Part shown: piece after piece, positions 37,800 to 46,333 of the stretch
Numbering within the stretch: the first letter of the stretch is position 1
Layout: every line of letters begins with the position of its first letter
Assembly: GCF_038246755.1 (NCBI RefSeq)
Contig: NZ_CP134706.1
Coordinates: forward strand, 1-64,000
Origin: Micromonospora sp. FIMYZ51
GTDB lineage: Bacteria; Actinomycetota; Actinomycetes; Mycobacteriales; Micromonosporaceae
Direction: 5' to 3'
Length of the DNA stretch: 64,000 nucleotides
Translations under genes and position numbers: made by a program
Notes under the pieces: model-generated
The model's input: the letters and a program-made list of their open reading frames with translations, nothing else
Database searches by the model: none
What the model was told of the DNA's origin: nothing

Positions 37800-38435
37800 T
37801 CAGCCCGCGGACGACTCCCGCTCGTCGACCTCGGCGAGGGCGGCGAGCAGGGTTTCCGGTTCCTGGGCGCCGGTCACCGCGTACTTGCCGGCGAGCACGA
37901 AGGTGGGCACGCTGGTCACCCCGAGTTGCCGGGCGGCGGCCAGTTCGGCGGTCAACTCCGCCGACCCCTCGGTGGAGTCGAGGAACCGGCGGGCCTCGGT
38001 GCCGTCCAGACCGATGCCGGCGGCGATCTGTGCGAGCGCGTCCCGGGAGCCGATGTCGACGCCGTCGGTGAAGTGTGCCCGGTGCAGTGCCTCGACCGCC
38101 GCATCGCCGCGGCCCCGGTCACCGGCCCAGTTGAGCAGTCGATGCGCGTCGAAGGTGTTGGCCGCGATGGCGCGCTCGAAGTTCAGTTCGAGCCCGACGC
38201 TCGCGCCGACCTCGGTGACCTGCGCGGCCATCTGCCGGGCCCGCTCCGGACCGCCGAACTTGGCAGCCAGCGCGTCGAGCAGCGGCACCGGCTCGGTCAC
38301 CGGCGACGGGTCGAGCTGGAAGGGCCGATGCCGCACGGTCACCTTGCCGTCGTACGAGGTCAGAGCCTGCTCCAGGCGACGCCTGCCGATCCAGCACCAC
38401 GGGCAGACCACGTCGGCGTAGATGTCGATCTCCAT
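37800..38435 (-). CDS. DsbA-family oxidoreductase, FrnE type
   Basis: A 211-residue thioredoxin-fold protein starting MEIDIYADVVCPWCW with active-site CPWC at residues 11-14. It has the long helical insert of FrnE/polyketide-oxidoreductase-like DsbA proteins and a cis-Pro in TSVPTFVL near residue 175. No signal peptide, so it is cytosolic, as for FrnE. Start chosen at the family's first strand; the frame is open upstream. SufE is encoded just upstream (7-bp gap), suggesting one transcript. Confidence 0.9.
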   Translation of the reverse strand: MEIDIYADVVCPWCWIGRRRLEQALTSYDGKVTVRHRPFQLDPSPVTEPVPLLDALAAKFGGPERARQMAAQVTEVGASVGLELNFERAIAANTFDAHRLLNWAGDRGRGDAAVEALHRAHFTDGVDIGSRDALAQIAAGIGLDGTEARRFLDSTEGSAELTAELAAARQLGVTSVPTFVLAGKYAVTGAQEPETLLAALAEVDERESSAG

Positions 38436-38442
38436 GACCAGG

Positions 38443-38883
38443 TCAACCTGTCGCGCCGCCGGCCTGTTCCCGGATCTGCCGCTTGAGACGGGCGAGGATG
38501 GCCGTCCCGCCGCGTACCCGCAGCGGGCTGATCGCCTGCGCCAGGCCCATCCGCTGATACAGATCATCCGGTACGGCGAGCACCTGCTCCGGGCTGGCGC
38601 CGGCCAGCCCGTCGGCGAGGATGCCGGCGAACGCCCGGGTGGTCGGCGCCTCCGGCGGGCAGTCGAACAGGGTGCGTACGGTGCCCTCGGGCGTCACCTC
38701 GGCGCGCAGGAAGAACGGGGTCTGGCACTCCGGCACCTGCTCCATGCCTTCGTGACCGGCCTGATCCGCCGGCAGCGGCGGTACGGCGTCGGAGTACTCC
38801 AGCAGCATCTCCAACACCACGTCGCGCGGCGCGGCGGCGAACTCGTCGACGATCTCGGCCAGCTTGCTCGGCATCTCGGGCAT
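38443..38883 (-). CDS. sufE: SufE family protein
   Basis: SufE accepts sulfur from the cysteine desulfurase SufS for Fe-S cluster assembly. The 146-residue product has the conserved catalytic cysteine in PECQTPFFLRAEV and the LRVRGGTAILARLKRQI C-terminus typical of actinobacterial SufE. It is transcribed with the FrnE gene. Confidence 0.92.
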   Translation of the reverse strand: MPEMPSKLAEIVDEFAAAPRDVVLEMLLEYSDAVPPLPADQAGHEGMEQVPECQTPFFLRAEVTPEGTVRTLFDCPPEAPTTRAFAGILADGLAGASPEQVLAVPDDLYQRMGLAQAISPLRVRGGTAILARLKRQIREQAGGATG

Positions 38884-38940
38884 TCCGCCAGGCTACCGAC
38901 GTGCCCCGCGCCGCCGAAGCTTCCCGGGCTCCCGCCTTCC

Positions 38941-39366
38941 TCACACCGTGGGGGACTGTTCGCTGATTTCGCTGAGGGCCGAGGTGGGATCGAGCTGCAT
39001 CGCCAGGTCGCCGAGCGAGACGATGCCGACCAGCTTGCGTTCGTTGTCGCAGACCAGGATGCGCCGGATGCCACGCTCGCGCATCAGCGCCGCGGCCTCG
39101 GCGGCCGTGCAGAACTGCTCGATCATCACGACCTCCCGGGTGGTGATCGAACCGATGGTGGTGCTTGCCGCGTTTGAGTTCTCGGCAACGGCGCGGACCA
39201 CGATGTCGCGGTCGGTGAGGATGCCGGCCAGATTGGCGCCGTCGGTGACCACGACGTCGCCGATGTCGGCCTCCTTCATCACCTTGGCCGCCTCGTCCAG
39301 GGTGGTCTCCGCGGGCAGGTAGATCACCTGCCTGGTCATCACGTCAGCGACCCGGTAGTCGGTCAT
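38941..39366 (-). CDS. Two-CBS-domain protein
   Basis: A 141-residue stand-alone CBS pair: first domain about 5-60 (VADVMTRQVIYLPAETTLDEAAKVM ... GILTDRDIVVR), second about 75-130 (VVMIEQFCTAAEAAALMRERGIRRILVCD ... GIVSLGDLA). Such proteins bind adenine nucleotides and sense energy state or stress. No partner gene is adjacent that would define its target. Confidence 0.9.
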   Translation of the reverse strand: MTDYRVADVMTRQVIYLPAETTLDEAAKVMKEADIGDVVVTDGANLAGILTDRDIVVRAVAENSNAASTTIGSITTREVVMIEQFCTAAEAAALMRERGIRRILVCDNERKLVGIVSLGDLAMQLDPTSALSEISEQSPTV

Positions 39367-39421
39367 GAGAGCCTCCAGACACAGTCAATCGATCGGGATG
39401 CCGTACCCCGTCCTGTGACGG

Positions 39422-41182
39422 CTACACCACGCTCCTGCGTACCTCGCTCGACACCAGTTCCGCCAGCCTTTCGACGGGTACGTCGGTCCGCTCACCGGTC
39501 GCCCGGTCACGCAGCTCGACGTACCCCTCGGCGAGGCGGCGTCCGACCACGACGGTGCGCGGGATGCCGATCAGCTCGGCGTCGGTGAACTTCACCCCGG
39601 CGGAGACCCCGGCCCGGTCGTCGACGAGCACCCGCAGGCCGCCCGCGGCCAGCTGCGCGCCGAGGTCGACCGCGGCGGTCAGCTGCGCACCCTTGCCGGC
39701 GGCCACCAGGTGTACGTCGCACGGCGCGACCGCCGCCGGCCAGACGAGTCCCCGCTCGTCGTGGTGCTGTTCGGCGATGGCCGCCACCGCGCGGGACACC
39801 CCGATCCCGTAGCAGCCCATCGTGGGGCGGACCGGCTTGCCCTGCGGACCGAGCACGTCCACCGCGAAGGCGTCGGTGTAGCGGCGGCCGAGCTGGAAGA
39901 TGTGCCCGATCTCGATGCCCCGGCGCATGGTCAGCCGGCCGGTGACGCATCCCGGGCACGGGTCGCCGGAGCGCACCTCGGCGGCCTCCACGGTGCCGTC
40001 GGGGGTGAAGTCCCGGCCGCAGACCACGTTTGTGGCGTGCCGGCCCGGCTCGTTCGCACCGGTCAGCCAGGCTGTTCCCGGCACGATGCGCGGGTCGACC
40101 AGGTACCGGATGTCGAGTTTGTCGAAGACCTGCGGGCCGAGGTAGCCCCGCACCAACTCGGGATGCGCCGCCCAGCCGTCGAAGATGTCCACGGTGGCCG
40201 GTGCCAGCGCGGCGGCCAGCCGCTTCAGGTCCACCTCCCGGTCGCCGGGCACCCCGACGACAAGCAACTCGGCCGTCTCGGCACCCGGCCGGCGTACGGT
40301 AAGCACGACGTTCTTCAGCGTGTCGGCGGCGGTCCAGTCGGCCCGTCCGGCGAGCCGACGCTCGTTGGCCAGCTCGACCAGGCTGGCGATGGTAGGCGTC
40401 TCCGGGGTGTCGTGCACCTCGGTCGCCGGTTGCGCCTGCGGGTCGCCGGCCGGCGGTACGGGTGTGCGGACCGCCTCGGTGTTGGCCGCGTAGTCGCAAC
40501 CGGTACAGCCGACGTAGCTGTCCTCGCCGACCGGCGTGGCCGCCAGGAACTCCTCCGACGCGGAGCCGCCCATCGCCCCCGAAACCGCGTGCACCACCGT
40601 GTAGTCCAGGCCCAACCGGTCGAAGATTCGCCGGTACGCCTCCCGGTGCCGGTCGTACGCCGCCCGCAGGCCCGACTCGTCCAGGTCGAAGGAGTACGCG
40701 TCCTTCATCAGGAACTCGCGCCCGCGTAGCAGTCCGGCGCGCGGCCGGGCCTCGTCACGGAACTTGGTCTGAATCTGGAACAGCGTCACCGGGAAGTCGC
40801 GGTACGAGGTGAACAGGTCCTTGACCAGCAGCGCGGCCAACTCCTCGTGGGTGGGCGCGAGCAGATGCTCGGCACCACGCCGGTCGGCCAGGGTGAAGAT
40901 GTCGTCGCCGTACTCGGTCCACCGCCCGCTGGTGCGGTACGGCTCGGCCGGCAGCAGCGCCGGGAAGTGCACCTCCTGGTCACCGATCGCGACCAGTTCG
41001 GCCCGGACGATCTCGGTCACCCGGTCCAGCACCAGCTTGCCCAGCGGCAGCCAGGTGTAGCCGCCCGGCGCGGCCCGGCGGATGTAGCCGGCGCGCAGCA
41101 GCAGCCGGTGGCTCGGCACCTCGGCGTCGGCCGGATCCTCGCGCAGGGTCCGGAGCAGCGTGGTCGACATCCGCAGCAGCAT
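39422..41182 (-). CDS. proS: Prolyl-tRNA synthetase
   Basis: A class II synthetase that charges tRNA-Pro. The 586 residues are the bacterial form. Motif 1 lies in the first 100 residues, motif 2 is [25 protein letters not shown] at about 140-165, and an inserted editing-type domain spans about 230-400. Motif 3 is GCYGIGVSR near 465, and the C-terminal anticodon-binding domain ends in [10 protein letters not shown]. The start [16 protein letters not shown] fits the family. It stands alone. Confidence 0.96.
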   Translation of the reverse strand: MLLRMSTTLLRTLREDPADAEVPSHRLLLRAGYIRRAAPGGYTWLPLGKLVLDRVTEIVRAELVAIGDQEVHFPALLPAEPYRTSGRWTEYGDDIFTLADRRGAEHLLAPTHEELAALLVKDLFTSYRDFPVTLFQIQTKFRDEARPRAGLLRGREFLMKDAYSFDLDESGLRAAYDRHREAYRRIFDRLGLDYTVVHAVSGAMGGSASEEFLAATPVGEDSYVGCTGCDYAANTEAVRTPVPPAGDPQAQPATEVHDTPETPTIASLVELANERRLAGRADWTAADTLKNVVLTVRRPGAETAELLVVGVPGDREVDLKRLAAALAPATVDIFDGWAAHPELVRGYLGPQVFDKLDIRYLVDPRIVPGTAWLTGANEPGRHATNVVCGRDFTPDGTVEAAEVRSGDPCPGCVTGRLTMRRGIEIGHIFQLGRRYTDAFAVDVLGPQGKPVRPTMGCYGIGVSRAVAAIAEQHHDERGLVWPAAVAPCDVHLVAAGKGAQLTAAVDLGAQLAAGGLRVLVDDRAGVSAGVKFTDAELIGIPRTVVVGRRLAEGYVELRDRATGERTDVPVERLAELVSSEVRRSVV

Positions 41183-41227
41183 TGCCGCAGCCTACGACCG
41201 GCGTTCGGCGAGGGCGATCCGATTAGC

Positions 41228-41887
41228 TCAACCCTCGGCCCCGGTGAGGCCGGCCCGGTGGGCGATTACCGCAAGCGCGGTGCGGTCCCGGGCGTCCAGT
41301 TTGGCCAGCAGGCGACTGACGTAGGTGCGCGCGGTCGCCGGGCTGATGAACAGGGCCCGACCGATCTCGTCGTTGGTCTCGCCCAGCCCGACCCGGGTCA
41401 GCACGGCACGCTCCCGTTCGGTGAGCACGCTCAACCGGGGATCGGGCCGGGGCGGCCTCGGTGCGGCGGCGAGTTGCTCCATGACCCGGCGGGTGACGGC
41501 GGGCGAGAGCAGGTTCCCGCCGGCCGCCGCCGTGTGCACCGCCCGGCGCAGGTCGTCGGAGGGGGTGTCCTTCAGCAGGTACCCGGCGGCGCCGAGGTTT
41601 ACCGCCTCGATGATGTCCGCATCGTCGTCGAAGGTGGTGAGGATCAGCACCCGGGTGCCGGCCAGGTTGCCGTCGGCCCGGATCGCGGCGGTGGCGGCCA
41701 GGCCGTCCAGCACCGGCATGCGGATGTCCATGAGTACGACGTCCGGCCGCAACTGGCGGGCCAGCCGAACTCCGGTACGCCCGTCGGCGGCCTCCCCGAC
41801 GACCGTGATCTGCGGATCGGCCGCCAGCAGGGTACGGATGCCGGCCCGGACGAGATCCTGGTCATCGACCACGAGCACGCTTGTCAT
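41228..41887 (-). CDS. NarL/LuxR-family response regulator
   Basis: A 219-residue regulator: receiver domain 1-120 with phospho-acceptor Asp in VVLMDIRMP (about residue 53) and conserved Lys in YLLKD. A LuxR helix-turn-helix follows at about 150-210 (LTERERAVLTRVGLGETNDEIGRALFISPATARTYVSRL). The start overlaps the kinase stop (ATGA), so the pair is translationally coupled. The target genes are unknown; the neighbouring genes do not suggest a regulon. Confidence 0.93.
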   Translation of the reverse strand: MTSVLVVDDQDLVRAGIRTLLAADPQITVVGEAADGRTGVRLARQLRPDVVLMDIRMPVLDGLAATAAIRADGNLAGTRVLILTTFDDDADIIEAVNLGAAGYLLKDTPSDDLRRAVHTAAAGGNLLSPAVTRRVMEQLAAAPRPPRPDPRLSVLTERERAVLTRVGLGETNDEIGRALFISPATARTYVSRLLAKLDARDRTALAVIAHRAGLTGAEG

Positions 41888-43152
41888 CCGGGTTCCGCCA
41901 GCGGAAGTACGGCCCGTACCAGGAATCCGTCGGCCCGCTGTTCGGCGACGAGCCTGCCGCCCAGGCTCTCGGCCCGTTCCCGCATCCCGGCGATGCCGTG
42001 GCCGCCGGGACCCGTCGTCGGCCAGCCGATCCGATCGGTGGTGCCGGACGCCATCCCCGCCCGCGCGGCGCCGGAGTCGGTGGCCGGCTTCACCACCGAC
42101 TGGTCGGCGCCGGAGTCGGTGGCCGGTTCTGCGGTCGCCTGGTCGGCGCCGGAGTCGGTGACCGACAGGTTCAGCTGGGGCCCGTCCGGCCACACCCGGA
42201 TCTCGACCCGGCTGCCGGCGGAGTGCCGGACCACATTTGTGACCGCCTCCTGGACGATCCGGAACGCGGCGGCCTCGACCGGCGCCGGCAGCGGTGCGTC
42301 GAGGTCGACCCGGACGTCGACGTCGAAGCCGGCGGCGCTCGCCGCCTGGGTCACGGCGTCGAGATTGCCCAGCGAGACGACCGTGCGGGGCCGGTCCTCC
42401 GGCTTCCGCAGCAACGTCACCGTCCGCCGCAGGTCGGCCATGCTCCGGCCGGCCGTGGCGCGGATCAACTCCAACGCCGAGCGGGCGGCGGCGTCGTCGC
42501 GGCCCAGCGCCTCCCGGGCCACGTCGGCGTGCAGGGCGATCACCGACGTGGTGTGGCCGAGGGAGTCGTGCAGGTCGCGGGCGATGGCCATCCGCTCGTG
42601 CTGGACGCGGGTGTCCGCCTCCTGCTGGTAACGCGCCTCGGTCAGCTCGGCGATCCGTCGCGCGTCCGCCTGCGCCGCCCGGCGTGACCGGAGGCTGTCC
42701 CCGAGGGCGATCGCCGCGCCCATCAGCAGCACGTGCCCGGCCAGCTCGTAGCCGACCACGAAGGAGAACTCCTGACCCTCGGCGAGGCGGAAGACCACCG
42801 AGACCACGGTGACCAGTGCGGCGGCGGCGACCGCGGCGGCGAGACGCCCGTACTCGGCGGCGGAGAAGAGGGCGGCGGCGACGGGCACGGCCAGACCGAC
42901 CGCCGGATAGCCGACGGCGTAGTAGGCGAACAGGCCCAGCACGGTCACGGCGAGCACCACCACCGGGTAGCGGCGGCGGGCCAGCATCAGCGCGCCGAGG
43001 CCGACCGCCCACAGGTACGCGACGGGTTCCGGCCCGTGCCGGCCGCCCTCGTTGGCGGTGATGACGATCGAGACGGTGGCGGCAACGCCCACGCCGAGCA
43101 GCACGTCGACGACCCAGGGGCGGGACGTGTGCTCGTTCGCTCGACCGGCCAC
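41884..43152 (-). CDS. Sensor histidine kinase (HPK7 / NarX-DesK type)
   Basis: A 422-residue kinase with 4-5 N-terminal membrane segments (about 10-160) lacking a large extracellular sensor domain. The HisKA_3 motif MAIARDLHDSLGHTTSVIAL holds the phospho-His near residue 195. The HATPase domain has the N box FRIVQEAVTNVVRHS and G box GPGGHGIAGMRERAESLGG. Between these boxes is an unusual Asp/Ala/Ser-rich insert of three 13-residue repeats (see 42068-42166). It is paired with the response regulator by a 4-bp overlap. Confidence 0.92.
   Translation of the reverse strand: MAGRANEHTSRPWVVDVLLGVGVAATVSIVITANEGGRHGPEPVAYLWAVGLGALMLARRRYPVVVLAVTVLGLFAYYAVGYPAVGLAVPVAAALFSAAEYGRLAAAVAAAALVTVVSVVFRLAEGQEFSFVVGYELAGHVLLMGAAIALGDSLRSRRAAQADARRIAELTEARYQQEADTRVQHERMAIARDLHDSLGHTTSVIALHADVAREALGRDDAAARSALELIRATAGRSMADLRRTVTLLRKPEDRPRTVVSLGNLDAVTQAASAAGFDVDVRVDLDAPLPAPVEAAAFRIVQEAVTNVVRHSAGSRVEIRVWPDGPQLNLSVTDSGADQATAEPATDSGADQSVVKPATDSGAARAGMASGTTDRIGWPTTGPGGHGIAGMRERAESLGGRLVAEQRADGFLVRAVLPLAEPG
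42068..42166 (-). repeat. 39-bp tandem repeat in kinase ATP-binding domain
   Basis: Two full copies and a partial third of a 39-bp unit start at 42068, 42107 and 42146. They are in frame (13 codons) and encode TDSGADQ-type units between the N and G boxes of the histidine kinase. Confidence 0.85.
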
Positions 43153-43252
43153 GAACTCAGCGTACGGCGCTGCCCGGGTGCGCCGGAGTCGTCAGCAGGC
43201 GACTGCGATAGTCGCCCACCGACGTACCAGCGCCGCGCCCAACCGGCTTAGA

Positions 43253-43304
43253 AAGGAAGGGCCCCCTGTTAACGCCTCCGGTAGAGCAGGGGCCCCTTCT
43301 TAAC
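43253..43304 (-). repeat. 52-bp interspersed element, copy A
   Basis: One of three 52-bp elements in the window (with 45445-45496 and 52188-52239). The element has two GTTAAnAAGGGGCCC-type halves about 31 bp apart around a CTCTACCGGAGGC centre, ending CCTTCCTT. This copy reads on the minus strand, 100 bp upstream of the histidine kinase start and 22 bp before the divergent membrane-protein gene. Confidence 0.85.
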
Positions 43305-43326
43305 ACTCGTCGAGGGAGTCGCCGTC

Positions 43327-43779
43327 GTGACCGCTGCACAACCACCCGCACCGAACCGCCGGGCGCTCGGCCTGCCGATGCTCGCCCTGTTCGGGCTCGC
43401 CCTGCTCGGGCTGCCCCGGGTGGTGCTGCACGATCTGGGTCTGGTGCACGAGGGCACCTTCGTCAACCTGCTGCTCGTGGTCGTACCGCCAATGGTGTGG
43501 ATCATGGTCGCGGTGGTGCGGCAGGTGCCCAACCCGTTCCTCACCCTGCTCGTCGTCGGCCTGATCTACGGCGTGCTGCTCGCGCTGACCCACCAGCTGC
43601 TCTGGGACGCCGCGTTCGACGAGCCGCCGATGCTGGGCGGCAACCTCAGCGACCTCGCCCCCGGCACACAAGAGATCATCATCCGGTTCTTCGCCGCGAT
43701 CAGCAGCGTCTTCACCGGCGTCATCGTGGGCGCGGTGGCCGGCCTGATCGCCTGGCCCCTCGCCCGCCGCCGCCCCTGA
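43327..43779 (+). CDS. Membrane protein, 150 aa
   Basis: A 150-residue protein with four hydrophobic segments: about 14-32, 46-65 (VNLLLVVVPPMVWIMVAVV), 71-90 and 120-145. No known family is certain. GTG start preceded by GAGGGAG. It is divergent from the two-component system and followed 53 bp later by the HAD gene. Confidence 0.78.
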   Translation: MTAAQPPAPNRRALGLPMLALFGLALLGLPRVVLHDLGLVHEGTFVNLLLVVVPPMVWIMVAVVRQVPNPFLTLLVVGLIYGVLLALTHQLLWDAAFDEPPMLGGNLSDLAPGTQEIIIRFFAAISSVFTGVIVGAVAGLIAWPLARRRP

Positions 43780-43832
43780 AACGGCCGGGCCGGGCCTGCC
43801 TCTCGAAGCCGCATCTGCGCGAGGATGGGGGA

Positions 43833-44591
43833 ATGATGCGGGCACCGGGTGGGTTGTTGCTGGATTTCGGTGGGGTGTTGGCGGATGCGCCGGCCGGTGG
43901 GGCGGCGGAGCCGGCGATGGTACGCCGGTTCGGCGAGGTGATCGGCGGAGCGCTGCCGACGGAACGCATCGCGGCCGACCTGCGCGCGGGTGCGCGGGCG
44001 TACGGGCTCTGGCGCGACGAGATCAGCGCCTCGGCGGAACCGGTCGAGTTGCCGCACAACCGGGTCTGGGCGGACTTCGTCACCCACGGCTGGCCGGCAC
44101 CGGCGCGGGCCGCCGTCGAGCGCGAGGCGACGTCACTGGCGTACGCCTGGACCTGGCGCGCCGAATGGGAGGTGCGTCCCGGCATCCCGGAGGCGCTGCG
44201 GGCCGCCGCCGAGGCGCAGGTGCCGATGGCGGTGGTCAGCAACACCCTCTGCGGCGCGGCACATCGGGACTTCCTCGCCAAGGCCGGGCTGTCCGGGCTC
44301 TTCGTCGCCGAGTTCTACAGCGACGAGACCGGGCTACGGAAGCCCAACCCGGGTTTCGCGCAGCTGGCCGCCGACGCCATCGGCGTACCGATCGGGGATT
44401 GCTGGTTCGTCGGCGACAGCCTGCACCGCGACGTGGCCTGCGCCCGGCGGGCCGGCACAGCGGCGGCGGTGCTGATGCGCTCGCCGCGCACCGACCGCGA
44501 GCCGGTCGACCCGGAGCTGGCTCCCGACGCCCGGATCGAGGACGGCCACGGACTGCTGGACCTGCTGCGGCAGAGTTGGTCGGCGAGCTGA
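43833..44591 (+). CDS. HAD-superfamily hydrolase
   Basis: A 252-residue haloacid-dehalogenase-fold phosphatase. Motif I is LLLDFGGVLAD; the second Asp of the usual DxD is replaced by Gly, as in many HAD-IA proteins annotated as epoxide-hydrolase-like. Motif II is VVSNT, the motif III Lys is in LRKPNPGF and motif IV is GDCWFVGDSLHRDV. The substrate is unknown. Tandem ATG codons at 43833 and 43836 follow a GGGGGA site. Confidence 0.87.
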   Translation: MMRAPGGLLLDFGGVLADAPAGGAAEPAMVRRFGEVIGGALPTERIAADLRAGARAYGLWRDEISASAEPVELPHNRVWADFVTHGWPAPARAAVEREATSLAYAWTWRAEWEVRPGIPEALRAAAEAQVPMAVVSNTLCGAAHRDFLAKAGLSGLFVAEFYSDETGLRKPNPGFAQLAADAIGVPIGDCWFVGDSLHRDVACARRAGTAAAVLMRSPRTDREPVDPELAPDARIEDGHGLLDLLRQSWSAS

Positions 44592-44646
44592 CTCCGGCGT
44601 ACGCGATGAAGCTGGGCGAGCGGTTCAGCGTGGAAGCTGGGCTGGC

Positions 44647-44705
44647 GGTTCAGCGTGGGCGGTTCAGCGTGGGGCGGTTCAGCGTGGGGCGGTTCAGCGT
44701 GGGGC
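44647..44705. repeat. Four 14-15-bp tandem repeats
   Basis: Copies of GGTTCAGCGTGGGGC start at 44647 (14-bp variant), 44661, 44676 and 44691. A degenerate extra copy lies at about 44621. The array fills most of the gap between convergent HAD and SUMF1-like genes and overlaps the last codons of the latter. Confidence 0.85.
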
Positions 44706-45353
44706 GGAGCGCGCCACGCGGAAGCCCACGTCGTCGACGGTGAAGGTGGGATGGCTGCGGCGGCGTACCGAGGCGCGGCAGCTCCAGTGCTCGTCGAACC
44801 AACCGCCGCCGCGCAGCACCCGGTATGTGCCGTAGACCTCCGCGTCGTAGACGTCCCAGCACCAGTTCCACACGTTGCCCAGCATGTCGTGCAACCCCCA
44901 GGCGTTGGGTCGCCGGCTGCCGACGTCGTGCGGGCGCTCGCCGGAGTTGTCGCGGTACCAGGCGATCTCGTCCAGCGGACCGTAACGCGGGCCGGTGGTG
45001 CCGGCTCGGCAGGCGTACTCCCATTCCGCCTCGGTCGGCAGCCGGTATCCGTCGGCCGTGCGGTCCCACTCGACATTCTCGTCGTCGAGCCGGTACGCGG
45101 GGCGGCGTCCGTCCTGCTCGGAGAGGGTGTTGCAGAAGCGGACCGCAGCCCACCAGGAGACGCTCTCGACCGGCAGGTTCCCGCCGCTGAAGGCGCTCGG
45201 TCGCTCGCCGGTGACCTGCGCGTACTCGTCCTGGGTGACGGGGTGTGCCGCGATCTCGTACGGCGCCAACTGGACCGACCACCGGCGCTGCGTACGCCGG
45301 TCGGCGAGGGCGACCTGGCCGGCGGCCACCGGGACCATCGTGCGGCTGTCCAT
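44694..45353 (-). CDS. SUMF1/FGE-fold protein without the catalytic Cys pair
   Basis: A 219-residue protein of the formylglycine-generating-enzyme superfamily: HPVTQDEYAQVTG, VSWWAAVRFCNTL, YRLPTEAEWEYACRAG, WGLHDMLGNVWNWCWD and RVLRGGGW are all present. Canonical FGE needs two Cys a few residues after the RGGSW-like motif. Here only one Cys occurs (FDEHWSCRASVR), so sulfatase maturation is unlikely. A structural or binding role, or another chemistry of the fold, is more plausible. No sulfatase gene is nearby. Confidence 0.85.
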   Translation of the reverse strand: MDSRTMVPVAAGQVALADRRTQRRWSVQLAPYEIAAHPVTQDEYAQVTGERPSAFSGGNLPVESVSWWAAVRFCNTLSEQDGRRPAYRLDDENVEWDRTADGYRLPTEAEWEYACRAGTTGPRYGPLDEIAWYRDNSGERPHDVGSRRPNAWGLHDMLGNVWNWCWDVYDAEVYGTYRVLRGGGWFDEHWSCRASVRRRSHPTFTVDDVGFRVARSAPR

Positions 45354-45444
45354 CAGGAGGGGATCCTACCCAGCGGATGACCTATGCCACGTTTCGCGCC
45401 GACGGGGCAGCCGGGTCAACCTGCCCGGTGCCAGACTTCCCGAT

Positions 45445-45496
45445 GTTAAGAAGGGGCCCTTCCTCTACCGCAGGCGTTAATAAGGTGCCCTTCCTT
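45445..45496 (+). repeat. 52-bp interspersed element, copy B
   Basis: The second copy of the 52-bp element (see 43253-43304), here on the plus strand, ending 16 bp before the GTG of the SGNH hydrolase gene. One base in the second half (GGTGCCC for GGGGCCC) breaks its palindrome. Confidence 0.85.
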
Positions 45497-45512
45497 ACTC
45501 CGAAGGAGCAGC

Positions 45513-46286
45513 GTGGGCTGGGGTAGTTACGTCGCGATCGGTGACAGCTTCACCGAAGGGCTGGACGACCCGTACCCGGACGGTAGCTTCCGGGGTTGGG
45601 CGGATCTGGTCGCCACCCGGCTGGCCGTCGAGGCGGGCCCCGATTTCCGGTACGCCAACCTGGCCATCCGGGGCCGTACCTTCCCGAACGTGGTGGCCGA
45701 GCAGGTGCCGGCCGCGTTGGCGATGCAGCCCGACCTGATCAGCTTCGCGGCGGGCGGCAATGACGTGCTGCGTCGCAGCTTCGACCCGGACTCGCTGGTG
45801 GGCCGCTTCGACCAGGTGGTCTCGACGTTGCGTGCCGACGGGGCCGACGTGGTGCTGTTCCGGTTCGCCGACGTGATGGCGCGGCTGCCCGGGCAGCGGC
45901 TGATCGCGCCTCGGGTGGCCCTGCTCAACCGGGCGGTGGGCGAGACCGCCGAACGCCACGGCGCGATCCTGGTCGACCTGTACGCCGACGACACGTACCT
46001 GAATCCGATGCTGTGGAGCACCGACCGGCTGCACCTCTCACCGGCCGGGCACCGCCGGGTCGCCGGTCAGGTGCTCACCGCCCTCGGTGTCGGCTGTGAC
46101 GAGGAGTGGCTGCTGGTCCCGCCGAACCCGGAACCGACGCCCTGGCTGGCCGCCCGCACCGCCGACGTGCGGTGGGCCGGCCAACACCTGGCTCCCTGGC
46201 TCAAGCGCCGGCTGACCGGCCGCTCCTCCGGCGACACCGTCACCCCCAAGCGCCCCACCCTGACCCCCTTCCCACCCGCCCACTGA
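45513..46286 (+). CDS. SGNH/GDSL hydrolase
   Basis: A 257-residue esterase/lipase-type SGNH hydrolase: block I YVAIGDSFTEG (Ser nucleophile near residue 12), block II Gly in NLAIRGRT, block III GGNDVL, block V DRLHLSPAGHR with the catalytic Asp and His. No signal peptide, so probably cytosolic. The basic Pro-rich C-terminal tail (about 225-257) is outside the fold. GTG start with GAAGGAG upstream. Confidence 0.9.
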   Translation: MGWGSYVAIGDSFTEGLDDPYPDGSFRGWADLVATRLAVEAGPDFRYANLAIRGRTFPNVVAEQVPAALAMQPDLISFAAGGNDVLRRSFDPDSLVGRFDQVVSTLRADGADVVLFRFADVMARLPGQRLIAPRVALLNRAVGETAERHGAILVDLYADDTYLNPMLWSTDRLHLSPAGHRRVAGQVLTALGVGCDEEWLLVPPNPEPTPWLAARTADVRWAGQHLAPWLKRRLTGRSSGDTVTPKRPTLTPFPPAH

Positions 46287-46289
46287 GTC

Positions 46290-46322
46290 GATCGAGAGGT
46301 GCCGGTCAGCAGCCTCTCGATC
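46290..46322. terminator. Bidirectional hairpin between convergent genes
   Basis: GATCGAGAGG (46290-46299) pairs perfectly with 46313-46322 across a 13-nt loop. It sits in the 47-bp gap between the convergent SGNH and beta-propeller genes. Confidence 0.7.
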
Positions 46323-46333
46323 AACCGACCGTT

